This document shows positions 1 to 8,829 of a DNA stretch of 18,750 nucleotides, piece after piece. The stretch is taken from NCBI GenBank assembly GCA_036939355.1, contig JALLAP010000159.1, positions 1 through 18,750 on the forward strand. Reading direction: 5' to 3'. This DNA comes from Thalassiosira profunda. Taxonomy: Eukaryota; Bacillariophyta; Thalassiosirophyceae; Thalassiosirales; Thalassiosiraceae. The notes beneath the pieces were generated by a model that had not been told where the DNA came from, made no database searches, and was given only the letters and a program-made list of their open reading frames with translations. Made by a program: the position numbers and the translations under genes. Every line of letters starts with the position of its first letter. Position 1 is the stretch's first letter.

Positions 1-221
1 CGTAGGAATTAGTATTTCGGTACTTTTTTAGGGCCTAAAATCACTGCCGTGCAGCGCGATTTTCACTGCCCCACAGTGACAGTGGGCGCTCTGCCTGAAC
101 GATAGTAACCAATCAAGCCGACAAGCCAGCGCGCGGCGCGCGGCACACAAGCTGTCACAACAAGCTACAATATTTGAGCCTGCGCCGCACCTGGGCCTGG
201 CCTGGGCAAGCGCCAAAGAGG

Positions 222-1844
222 ATGCCGCCGTTGTCCACGCCGGCGGCTGCCGCCCTCGTGGCGGCGGCGTCGCTGGCCCTGCTGGCGAGCGCGTCGCTCC
301 TCAAGCGCCGCCGCAACGAAGATACCTCCACCCACCCAGAATCCATCACCTCAGGAGGCTACGTGTCCCTCATCGGCCACACGCCGTTGCTTTACCTCCC
401 GCACCTCTCGTCGCTGCTGCCCAATGGCGCGAGGATATATGCCAAGATGGAGAGCATGAACCCGGGCGGAACGGGGAAGGATCGGGCCGCGCGGAGCATG
501 ATTCTCGATGCGGAGAGTAAGGGCGAGTTGCCTCCTCCCACCAGGAGAGGGGACGGCAATAATGGTGGCGGAAGTGATGACTCAGCAATACGCAAAACTG
601 GGAGCTCGAATGGCGAGCACAAAGCATCCTCCTCCGCACCCCCTTCCAACATCCCCTCCGACGTCCACGACGCCATCGTCACCGCCCTCCATACCACGCA
701 AACGCACGGTATCATCGTCGAGGGCACCTCCGGATCCACCGGCATCTCCCTCGCATCCATCTCCTGCTCCCGGGGCCACGCCGTGATTGTGGTCTTGCCC
801 GATGACCAATCAACCCAAAAAGCCGATTTTCTACGGAGATTGGGCTGCGGCGTGTTGGTGGTGAAGAATTGCAGCATCAGCAATCCCGGACATTACGTGA
901 ATGTGGCGCGGAGGGTGTGGGAGTGGCTGCAGGTGGAGAGGAGGTACGATGCATACTACTGGGAAAAGGTTGCAAACAGAAAGGATGAAAATGCTTGCAA
1001 TGGGATGGAGAGAGGACAACAACCACCCCCAAAGCTCATCAAAGCTGCCTTCATGAATCAGTTCGAGAACCTGGCAAACCTGCAATCACACTACACAACC
1101 ACTGGTCCTGAGATATACTCGCAACTAAATGGAAAGGTAGATGCCTTTGTCATGTCGGCTGGGACCGGCGGCACTCTGGTCGGTGTCGGCGGCTACCTCA
1201 AAGAAAGATGGTGGAGAAATCAACGATCCAAAACCAAATGCAGCCAATCTCTACCGAGGATAGTTCTTGTTGACCCGCCCGGCTCGGCGCTCTTCAACAA
1301 GATCAAGCACGGCGTGGCATACGCCCGACAGCAGTCGGAGCAAAAGCTAAGACGACACAGATACGATACGCTCGCGGAGGGAATTGGTCTGGATCGGATC
1401 ACGGCCAACTTTGGGCTCGGATGCGAGGGCCATCGATGGGGCGAAGAGACATCCTTTGGGGATCAGATTCGCGCTCACGTGAGAAGAGGCGAAGCCGCTA
1501 ACAATGGAAATCACCACGAGCCAGCCAAATCTGCGTCGGGCCAATCCCAAATCATCGACGATGCCATCGCCGTCACCGACCAGCAGGCAGTCTACATGGC
1601 GCACCACCTCCTTCGCCACGAGGGGCTGTTTGTGGGATCGAGCACCGCCATGAACCTAGTGGGAGCTCTGACGGTCGCCTCGCAAATGCCATGGGGGTCC
1701 AACGTCGTGACGGTGGTTTGCGACGGAGGACAGAGGCACACGAGCCGCTTCTGGAACCGTTCCTTTATCGAAGAATGGGGGCTGGTGTGGCCCGGCGATA
1801 CAGATGAGGGCGCCGATATAATGGAACTGCTTGGCATTGATTAA
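222..1844 (+). CDS. membrane-anchored cysteine synthase-like PLP enzyme (Cys-12/MCY1 type)
   Basis: Predicted fold-type II PLP enzyme of the O-acetylserine sulfhydrylase family, 540 aa, no intron. I start at the first ATG (222); the reading frame is open upstream to a TTG at 174 but has no earlier ATG. Residues 9-27 are a hydrophobic Ala/Leu segment followed by Lys-Arg-Arg-Arg, which looks like a signal anchor. The PLP lysine should be K86 in MNPGGTGKDRAA. The substrate loop is EGTSGSTG (168-175) and the phosphate-binding loop GTGGT (314-318). The Ser in TSGSTG, where classical cysteine synthases have Asn, together with the N-terminal membrane segment, points to the fungal Cys-12 / yeast MCY1 branch, which acts at mitochondria. 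A Gly/Ser/Pro-rich insert at about 103-145 and a charged insert at about 238-270 make it longer than soluble enzymes. Its stop overlaps the stop of the convergent PRORP gene. The family is fairly sure; substrate and location are inferred. Confidence 0.85.
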   Translation: MPPLSTPAAAALVAAASLALLASASLLKRRRNEDTSTHPESITSGGYVSLIGHTPLLYLPHLSSLLPNGARIYAKMESMNPGGTGKDRAARSMILDAESKGELPPPTRRGDGNNGGGSDDSAIRKTGSSNGEHKASSSAPPSNIPSDVHDAIVTALHTTQTHGIIVEGTSGSTGISLASISCSRGHAVIVVLPDDQSTQKADFLRRLGCGVLVVKNCSISNPGHYVNVARRVWEWLQVERRYDAYYWEKVANRKDENACNGMERGQQPPPKLIKAAFMNQFENLANLQSHYTTTGPEIYSQLNGKVDAFVMSAGTGGTLVGVGGYLKERWWRNQRSKTKCSQSLPRIVLVDPPGSALFNKIKHGVAYARQQSEQKLRRHRYDTLAEGIGLDRITANFGLGCEGHRWGEETSFGDQIRAHVRRGEAANNGNHHEPAKSASGQSQIIDDAIAVTDQQAVYMAHHLLRHEGLFVGSSTAMNLVGALTVASQMPWGSNVVTVVCDGGQRHTSRFWNRSFIEEWGLVWPGDTDEGADIMELLGID

Positions 1845-4133
1845 AAGGGTGAAGACGGCAGTCTCAAGCAGAATCTCTCGTTGCCCTCCCATTCGCTAAC
1901 TGGGAAATGCCACGCCATCGCACCCGTACCGGGACAAGGATTTCCCTGTATCTCGTCACTAAACACATCCGCCTCGTGAAACGCGATCTCCCTCTCCTCC
2001 CACTGATTCTCAATGAACTCCGTAAAGTTGTAATTGACAATGTGACTGCAGCACCATCGCCGGAACGATCGCTCGTCAAGCAGTTCCATCTTGTGGTCGC
2101 GCATTTTGTCGTTGGTCACGACGAGAGGCCGGAGCCCAGGAAAGCGCCCTTTGGCGTCGTCCTTTGGCACTGCGATATTTTGCCCAGCGGTTGACGCTGT
2201 TTGATTGGAGACGCTGGCAAGCATCCAGTCTGTGAGATAGCACAGTGTGAGTTGTCGCTGGACACATTAGAGGAGACTGACAAATACCGACACTTCACTT
2301 ACACAAGTCGTCCAGGCACATGGGCGGCACGACGTACATCTTGTCATTTTCCTTGAGGCTCTCCAAGAGCCCCATCTCCTCGTCTTTCAGCACCTGCATC
2401 ATCCCCGCCCGCAGGTGGAACTTTTTTCGCGTGTACTTCTCTGGAAAGACCACGAGGGGGCGCTCACCCTGCTTCTCCAGTGCATCCACCATGTGGATCA
2501 GCTGGTGCACGTTGACCTTGCCCCAGCCAAAGTACGCAACGTTCGCCCCGTCGACGATGGCAGTGTATGGTTTGCCCTCTCGGGCATCGAGCCACTCTGA
2601 AAACTCCTTCAGAATCTGGGTGGCAAGCTCGGCCTTCTCCGCGTTATCGCTGGTCGAGCGTCCCCTGGCGGCTAGCCTAGCCGTGTACTCCATCGACTTC
2701 TGACGAGCCATTTCCAGCAGGGTATCATGTACGTGAACGCGCTGGGATTGCTCCAAGACGATTAGGCGCAGTGTTGTGCCGGTCGCAGGACACTTGGCGG
2801 TGTCTTTGTCCACGACCACTCGATCTGCCGCAAGAGCATCGGCGTTGCAGTGGCTTGTTACTGGTGTCAAGCCTTCTGTCTCGGAGAGAGCATTCAGTCC
2901 ACTGTCTTGGAACCCCGACGCAAACCCATTGTGTAATAACTTTGCCGAGTCCTCGGAGATGTCCAACACATCTTCCGCCATCTCGGCAATCAGGGCATCA
3001 AGGAAGCGCGGCCCGCACGGCTGCGCATATCCCAAATCTTCCGCCCCGACTATGCAGTTGGCATCCGATCGGAAGTACCCATTCTCGGCCACTGCTGCGA
3101 TGAATTCTGCATACGTAGCCGCATCCATCTTTACTCTGGAAGTGGTCCTCATCCTATGATACAAGCGCAGTGCCGAATCAATCTCTCCCTTCTCGCAGTA
3201 CAGCTTCAAGATGGGGCTGGTGGTGCGATGCCGCAGCTGTCCTAGCGGCCCGTCAGAGATGTCGTCCAGTAGCGCCTCTGCACCGGCAGCATCGCCCCTG
3301 CCCACCAGAGACTTGACCAAGAGAGTGATCGTCTTTTCCGTCGGCTCGTACAGTGCATCGTGAAACGTTGCCACCTCCGCAGCAACATCTCTACCGGAAG
3401 CACCGTCCGTCTCTCCCTCAAGACTCAGGACGTATAAATAAGTGGAGAGAGTCCGGCTCAGGGGCGTCATGCCTGCCTCCAGTATCTTCTCCCACGCCAC
3501 ATGCAACGGAGCAGGCGATCTATTCTTTGCGCAGTGATCCGCCAGGTGAGCAAGCAGCACCGTTGCCAACTTGTGCTGCGGAGGCGTGAGGCCCGTGGCA
3601 TCGAGGTACGCTTCTCGCCTCTCTTGGAGTCTTTGATTTGCAGCACCGTTGGGCGGCATAAATTGCCCAATGTCCCAACAGGGCAATGTGCGGCGCTTCT
3701 CAAGCAGATGCGTCTTCACCACCGACAGATCCGCTTCGTTCTTGCGGAAATCGCGCATCACGTTTCGCTTGGAGACGATTTCGTCGATGGCGCCCTCGAA
3801 TGCGGCAAATTCCAGCTCGTCGAAACATTCCCCCGGGTTGTTGCAATTCTGATCGCCGTCATCGTCCATCATGCTGCCGGATTCTACCTCGGAGAGTGAT
3901 GTATCGGAGAGCGACACGTGATGTGTCCATCCGAGCCTATCCCGACGCCGCTTGCCCACGAGAGGACTGTGTGGCTCCAAGCTGCCTCGATGGCTTGCAT
4001 TCGTCGTAAATTGCAGAGATGATATCGCCCTGCACTGGTGGGACGTGCCGACGAACGCTGCGGCGGCAGTCGTCGAGCAGCAGCTGGCCAGGGTGCAAAG
4101 GGAGGCGAGGCGATGGACCGCGCGCTGACCCAT
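1841..4133 (-). CDS. PRORP: protein-only RNase P (PRORP), probably plastid-targeted, two exons
   Basis: Single-protein RNase P that would cut the 5' leader from precursor tRNAs. Exons are 4133-2303 and 2229-1841, giving 739 aa. The 73-bp intron (2302-2230) runs from GTAAGT to CACAG, and splicing restores the motif DDLYWMLA. N-terminus: a signal-peptide-like stretch ending AAAAFVG with F27 at +1, the diatom plastid entry motif, then a basic, Ser-rich transit region. The middle part (about 180-420) contains helical-repeat-like segments expected for PPR units. The C-terminal NYN-type nuclease domain has VDGANV (D528), LDDLYW (D608, D609) and VVTNDKMRD (D651), matching the four catalytic Asp of plant PRORPs. 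Zinc site: KCPATG has only one of the usual two Cys, while the C-terminal WHFP and FCL supply His and Cys. The ATG at 4133 is chosen because it begins the presequence; the frame is open further upstream to 4385. Confidence 0.88.
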
Positions 4134-4335
4134 GCTGAATAAATCAGTCCAATTGGTCCCTCCGCGGCTTCCGCTACTGACCGCCTCTGCCTCTGACTGC
4201 TGGCGTGGTAGCTGATGGGCGACGCCCGACGCCACAGCAGGGTGCTTCTGGGGCACTGGGAGGTGTTGTGATTTGTGAGAGTTTATTGTGAGGGTGCTTG
4301 CTCCTTGCTTGGCTGGAGGTGTTGCCGGGTGACGG

Positions 4336-4570
4336 CCAGATTTTCCACACGGCACATCCACTGCATCCATGTGCACAAGCACCAAGTGACGAAGCCATAC
4401 AAATCACCTGTTCCTGTTGCGGCAGGATTATACGATGACAACAACAACGAGGTTGAAAAGTCAGAGGAGAACAACAAATTTGATGGAAAGGGTTTTGCCA
4501 ACTACCTTGGGCCTATGCTCTCGCCCTGGTGGCTTCGATTGCAGTAACGGCAGGCTTTGTCAAATACGTT
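4336..4570 (+). pseudogene. possible small tail-anchored protein gene, frame broken
   Basis: Not a recognised family. One frame reads an Asn/Glu-rich stretch ending KGFANYLGP (up to about 4515). The next frame, from about 4511, continues with YALALVASIAVTAGFVKYV and ends LMDY-stop at 4570, which looks like a C-terminal membrane helix with a short tail. A single missing base near 4513-4516 would join them. There is no ATG in the upstream frame, so an upstream exon would be needed; an acceptor-like CGGCCAG precedes 4341 but I could not build a convincing first exon. It could be a remnant, a real gene with a sequence error, or chance. Confidence 0.22.
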
Positions 4571-5044
4571 TTGATGGACTATTAGCAGCAGCGCCGAATG
4601 AAATGCTCCATCACTGTGTGGGGAATACTGCAAATGCGCTCCCATCCCTTGGTGCACCCCCCAGCTAAATCTTATGACAAACAGGAAAATAACAACCGCA
4701 CGACGCTGCCATCATGCCCCACACCATATTCCACATCCCCACATTGCAAATAGACACCATCTCAACCATTTGTTTGTGAGCGGCCAGCAAAAAAAGAAGC
4801 ACCTGCACCATTGCAAATAATGCAGAGGCGTCCCCGGACCTTTTTACTTCCCCCATCACTATCTCCCCAAGAGAGCAATCCCCCAATGCTCCTTTTTCGA
4901 CATATACAGGCCCAATGGGCATCCGTAGCCAACTTTCTCCACACCATTTTTGTTGCATGCGTCAGCGGGCACACCACCCAACCCCCAAATAATAACTGCA
5001 TTCATTCCCCTCAATTGCACTCTAACTGTTGCAGATCGAACGCC
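4571..5044. other. gene-free stretch
   Basis: No convincing coding, RNA or repeat signal seen. The + strand is pyrimidine- and C-rich with many short open frames. It would hold the 3' region of the small membrane-protein gene on the minus strand. Confidence 0.5.
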
Positions 5045-5338
5045 CTACAATAATCTGCCCGGGGCACCCCCTTGCGGCAACACCGGGGCCTCGTAATCCA
5101 CGCCCCCCTTCCCTCCGTGCATCCCTCCTCCGCCCGCCGACGATGCCGCGGCCCCCTGCTTCGCCTCTCGTCGCTGCCGTTGCCGCTCTTGCGCCCGCTT
5201 CGCCCGGAAGTAATTCCCTATGCACAGCACGGTTATGAAACCGACGAGGAACGCCACGAAGCAAATTGCCTTTGGAGTGGAAAGGGGGGGTTGCGGCCAA
5301 AAGAAGTGAGACGCGATGAATTGGATTTGGCTCGTCAT
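5045..5338 (-). CDS. small single-pass membrane protein, unknown function
   Basis: 97-aa frame. I start at the ATG at 5338, which is preceded by GGTTC; an earlier in-frame ATG exists at 5365. Residues 21-42 (roughly PKAICFVAFLVGFITVLCIG) form one strong hydrophobic helix. It is followed by a very basic stretch, NYFRAKRAQERQRQRREAK, so the positive-inside rule puts the C-terminus in the cytosol or matrix. Then come an Ala/Gly-rich linker and the tail VDYEAPVLPQGG. Hydrophobic segment, charged flank and a distinct acidic/Pro tail in this order are unlikely in a chance frame, but I do not recognise the family. No intron is evident. Confidence 0.45.
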   Translation of the reverse strand: MTSQIQFIASHFFWPQPPLSTPKAICFVAFLVGFITVLCIGNYFRAKRAQERQRQRREAKQGAAASSAGGGGMHGGKGGVDYEAPVLPQGGAPGRLL

Positions 5339-5695
5339 GAACCAACAATGACGTTCGCTGTGCACCGCGCGTGTGCACCAGTCAACAAATGCAAATGCCT
5401 CACCAGGACGACCTCAAATATTGACCTCCCTCTCGCCTGATACGTCATGTTAGCGGCTGGACAGGGGCAGCGGCGAGAGTATTGGTCGGCTTTGCCCGAG
5501 TAGGCGGGAGCAGCCGCCGGTCTTGTTGGTTCCTCGGCTTTGTGGGTGGGAGTGGGAGGCGTGCGGACGTGATCGAGCTCGTGAATTCACGTGACCGCCA
5601 CAACCTGGCAAGCAAGGGCTCCCAACCGACCAGCGCTGGCGCCCGGTAGGCGCCCACTCTGTTCGGGGCGCTGCAAGCAACCGTGACGCATTCAG
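5339..5695. promoter_or_regulatory. divergent intergenic region between small membrane gene and LRR gene
   Basis: 357 bp between two diverging genes, so it should hold both promoters. The one visible motif is the palindromic cluster GTGAATTCACGTGACC near 5581-5596, which contains a GAATTC palindrome and a CACGTG G-box core. No TATA box is seen. Confidence 0.3.
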
Positions 5696-7015
5696 ATGGA
5701 AGAGGATTGGGTCGAATACGACGGCGGCGCGGTCCAGGAATGGCACCGGAATGCGAGCCGCATCCGGGTGGCGCCGGGCGTCGCTGTCATTCCGGAAAGA
5801 GCCTTCCAGGAGTGCTTCGGTTTGAGGGCGGTGGATCTGAGCAATGTGACGACCATCTCGAATAGTGCATTCCGTTTTTGTCACTCTCTGGAGCGAGTCA
5901 TTTGGACCACCGCATCTGCTGTCGAGATTGGCAAGAGGGCATTTGCCACCTGCTCGAGTTTGAGGGAGATTGATATGCGGAATGTCAACAAATGTGGGGA
6001 GGAGGCATTCGCGGGTTGCAGGGTATTGGAGCGCGTTGCAATCCCATCGTCTGTCGCTGACATTGGAGCGGGGGCATTTAGAGAGTGCGAGAATTTGGTG
6101 GTCGTGGAGCTCAGTGAGGGGATCCAGCGCATTGGAAATGGAGCATTCTCTGCTTGCAGTGCTTTGGTTCGGATCAACATTCCTGCATCTGTCACCGATA
6201 TTGGATTGAGGGCATTTTCTGTATGCAGAGGTTTGGCAGGAGTGGAATTGAATGAGGGGCTGCAGCGCATCGAAAGCAAGGCGTTCCAACATTGCGGATC
6301 GCTAGCCGGCATCACCATCCCCTCGACAGCGCTGAAAGTTGGAAATCACGCGTTTTCTTGTTGCTGTCAGTTGCGGTCCGTAGAGCTTCAGGAGGGGCTC
6401 CAGACGATTGGGTGGGGAGCATTCGATGGCTGCCATTCGTTGGAGCGCATCACCATCCCCTCATCTACCACGATCGTCGGTGGATCTGCATTTCAGGATT
6501 GCCGCAGTCTGACAGAGGTGACTCTGCGCGAGGGGTTCTATCGCATCTATTCTGATTCTGAAGCATTCCGCGGCTGCACCTCTTTAGCACATGTCAACAT
6601 CCCTCCCGTGGCCTTTGTGATTGATGTTGAAAGTCGTTCCAGCTGCCAGCTGTTGAGAGAAACGATGCCTGTGCCTGTCGGACGGACGATTAAGCTGGTC
6701 GTCTCCAAGTGGTTGCAATACAGGAGCCCGGTGCAGCTGGAACTGGCCGAGGCAAAGGTGAATGAAATCCTGGCTCGCCGTCCGCAGCCAGTGAGGCAGA
6801 AAATCGCATTAATCCGAGAGTGGTTCGCCTACTACGAGCGGTTGGATGTGACGACGATGCTCGAGCTCGCCATTTGGGGATGCAACATGAATGGCAACGA
6901 GCAGGAGCAGGGTGCGGAAGCCAGGCAGGAAAGGCGCAGAAACTGTGGAAGCGACATGAATGTCATCATTCCGGGCGTCTTGCCGTTCTTGGAGGCGTCG
7001 AGTATTCTTTCGTAG
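5696..7015 (+). CDS. BspA-type leucine-rich repeat (LRR_5) protein
   Basis: 439 aa, single exon. About twelve tandem repeats of roughly 23 residues fill residues 25-310, with consensus IGxxAFxxCxxLxxVxIPxS. The last part of the unit tends to alternate between IPSS-type and LxEG-type ends, so the effective period is about 46 residues. The repeats form a curved solenoid used for protein binding. There is no signal peptide or membrane helix, so the protein is probably intracellular. The C-terminal 120 residues (KLVVSKWLQYRS..., REWFAYYERLDVTTMLELAIWGCNM..., VIIPGVLPFL) form a conserved-looking cap that I recall on many Thalassiosira LRR_5 proteins. Partner and role are unknown. The ATG is preceded by GCATTCAG; an out-of-frame ATG lies 13 bases upstream. 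Confidence 0.85.
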   Translation: MEEDWVEYDGGAVQEWHRNASRIRVAPGVAVIPERAFQECFGLRAVDLSNVTTISNSAFRFCHSLERVIWTTASAVEIGKRAFATCSSLREIDMRNVNKCGEEAFAGCRVLERVAIPSSVADIGAGAFRECENLVVVELSEGIQRIGNGAFSACSALVRINIPASVTDIGLRAFSVCRGLAGVELNEGLQRIESKAFQHCGSLAGITIPSTALKVGNHAFSCCCQLRSVELQEGLQTIGWGAFDGCHSLERITIPSSTTIVGGSAFQDCRSLTEVTLREGFYRIYSDSEAFRGCTSLAHVNIPPVAFVIDVESRSSCQLLRETMPVPVGRTIKLVVSKWLQYRSPVQLELAEAKVNEILARRPQPVRQKIALIREWFAYYERLDVTTMLELAIWGCNMNGNEQEQGAEARQERRRNCGSDMNVIIPGVLPFLEASSILS

Positions 7016-7074
7016 TGGCTGGGACGTGTGGAGTCTCACGATCAATCTAGGTAAGGAAAGAAACTAGATACTAC

Positions 7075-8502
7075 TCATCTATCTTCCGACACTGTCACCA
7101 ACCACAAGGCAGTTCCGATCAGGATTGCTCCCGCAAATCCGTATGCTCCCAGCGTCTCACCCAGCAGAACGTAGGCAAACATCGAAGAGAAGAGCGGCTG
7201 GGTTGTATAAATGAGGTTGGAATCGGTCGGGTTGACGCGACTTTGACCGAAGCTTTGTGCATAGATGGTGTAGGCGCATGTGACCCAGCCCGTCCATAGT
7301 ATGGCGCCAATTGACACGCCCAATGCACTGTCCGTTCCCCCGGCCAGCCCACCTTCTCTGAATCCAGAGCTCATCGTCTGAAAGTATTCCGATACACTGC
7401 TGCCCGTTTGGCTCACAAACTCCGGCGAGGATGTGTGCGTGGTGCCAATAAAGGCCAGTGCAATCACCAGCGTCACGCTCAAAATCGCCTCCGTGGTTGC
7501 TTTGGAAGCGGCCAATTTCAACGGAGTGGTGCGCGGCGCGTAGGCGCCCAGTCTCACGACGTGCAAGGAATATGCCACGGCCGCCAATACAATCAAGAAA
7601 TCGCCCTGCGATATTGACAGCTGGCTCACATCGAACGATCCGATGCTCTCGCTGCCGGCGTCGTCTGCCCCCATGATGACCACGCCGGCAAATGCTACGA
7701 TGCACGCCGCCCATGTTTGAAGCGGCACCGCCGACAGCGTCCCCGCGGTCAGGGCCGAGAGGAGGGGCACCATCACAGTAGTGAGCTGGACCAAAAACGC
7801 CGCCCTGTCGGCAGGAACGGTTTGCAATCCGACCACCTGCAGTCCGTTGCCAACGAAGAGGTAGCTCCCCAGCTCCCACCCTCCCCGCGTTGTTATCGTT
7901 GCATCATACTCATCTTCTTTTGCTGCCTCCCCTCTTTGCATTGTGCCGCTTTGCAATGTGCCCTTCTGTGGATCCTTCTGCGTGGACGATAGAATCCCCA
8001 GCGATGCCGCCGCCACCAAATAATACCCCGCCGAGAAGACGAATCCCGGCATCGGCGGGTCCCTCTCGTACACGTACTTGACGACGGGGGTGTAGGTTCC
8101 CCACGCCAGGGGCACCGTGAGCAGGACGAGGATGCCGAGCGCTCGACCGCCGTTGGTTGTTCCTCCTGTGCCAAGTGCACCGTCGGGTGATGCTCCGTTT
8201 GCATATCCGTTTGCATCTCCATCGGTGTAGCTGAGCGTGTTGATACTTTCTATATCCCCGCTGCATATTATTGGTTCTCGCTCGATCGCATCTTCGGCAT
8301 GTTTGGCCAAGAGCAGGCGCGATGAACTGGCAGCCCTTCGCTCGATACCCGTGCCACCTGGACATCGTCTCGAAGGAGTGCACGATATGTGAGCGTTCTT
8401 CCGATGCCGCGCCAGACTCGGCGCCTGAAAGCCAGAAAATGCCAGCGCGGCGGCCGGGCAGGTGCCGCAGGCCGCGGCGGCCGCGAGCGAGAGCGCCCTC
8501 AT
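7075..8502 (-). CDS. EamA/DMT-family transporter with plastid presequence
   Basis: 475 aa, single exon. I start at 8502 because this ATG begins a signal peptide ([13 protein letters not shown]...) that ends ALAF, with F22 at +1; the frame is open further upstream but there encodes low-complexity sequence and the GTAC repeat. Residues 23-120 are a Ser/Arg-rich, weakly structured region fitting a transit peptide plus linker. From about 121 to 471 ten hydrophobic helices can be counted in two blocks of five, the EamA duplication of drug/metabolite transporters. Typical pieces are [13 protein letters not shown] in helix 1, [18 protein letters not shown] in helix 4 and [18 protein letters not shown] in helix 9. 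A Lys/Gln/Gly-rich loop separates helices 2 and 3. The substrate cannot be told from sequence; the likely site is a plastid membrane. Confidence 0.82.
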   Translation of the reverse strand: MRALSLAAAAACGTCPAAALAFSGFQAPSLARHRKNAHISCTPSRRCPGGTGIERRAASSSRLLLAKHAEDAIEREPIICSGDIESINTLSYTDGDANGYANGASPDGALGTGGTTNGGRALGILVLLTVPLAWGTYTPVVKYVYERDPPMPGFVFSAGYYLVAAASLGILSSTQKDPQKGTLQSGTMQRGEAAKEDEYDATITTRGGWELGSYLFVGNGLQVVGLQTVPADRAAFLVQLTTVMVPLLSALTAGTLSAVPLQTWAACIVAFAGVVIMGADDAGSESIGSFDVSQLSISQGDFLIVLAAVAYSLHVVRLGAYAPRTTPLKLAASKATTEAILSVTLVIALAFIGTTHTSSPEFVSQTGSSVSEYFQTMSSGFREGGLAGGTDSALGVSIGAILWTGWVTCAYTIYAQSFGQSRVNPTDSNLIYTTQPLFSSMFAYVLLGETLGAYGFAGAILIGTALWLVTVSEDR

Positions 8503-8829
8503 CGATCGCCTCGGCTCTGCGGGGCAGCTCGAGGAGACCAAGAGATTGAGGAGAGTTGAGGAGACTGCGGGATGGAGGTATTGTAGGGCTCGGCTTTGCT
8601 CTACAATAGAGGTAGAGTAGGTACGTACGTACGTACGTACGTACGTACGTACGCAAAAAAGATCAGCCCCGCCTCTCGCGCGCGGCTCGCTCAGCTCCGC
8701 GCTCCCCCCAGCCCTCCCCCCTCGCCTCCGCCCGCGCCCACCCGCGGCCTTCACCTCCTTCACCTTCCCCGCCGGCCGCACTGACCAGCGGCCCTCTCCT
8801 CCACCTCCCCTACTCCAGCACCGACCAGC
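8503..8829. promoter_or_regulatory. divergent promoter region of the transporter and the 8830 gene
   Basis: 327 bp between two diverging genes. It contains an imperfect hairpin at about 8578-8611, with TATTGTAG and CTCTACAATA as arms, directly followed by the GTAC microsatellite and then a C-rich tract leading into the + strand gene. No TATA box is seen. Confidence 0.45.
8621..8653. repeat. (GTAC)8 microsatellite
   Basis: Eight perfect copies of the tetranucleotide GTAC plus one G. The unit is its own reverse complement, so the tract can fold on itself on either strand. It is preceded by GAGGTAGAGTAG and followed by an A-run. Confidence 0.95.

Noticed and set aside
1..221. Possible end of a transposon at the left edge (CGTAGGAATTAG, similar to CGTAGGAATACG in the hAT-like MITE)
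   Set aside because: The match is only about ten bases and no inverted partner or target duplication is visible in the window.
5450..6292. 280-aa open frame on the minus strand across the LRR gene
   Set aside because: It mirrors the 23-residue repeat of the LRR gene; its Cys/Pro/Asn pattern is what antisense of AFxxC repeats gives. No independent motif.
8621..8653. GTAC tract as telomere or chromosome-end repeat
   Set aside because: The unit is not a known telomere motif, the tract is short and it lies between two normal genes.
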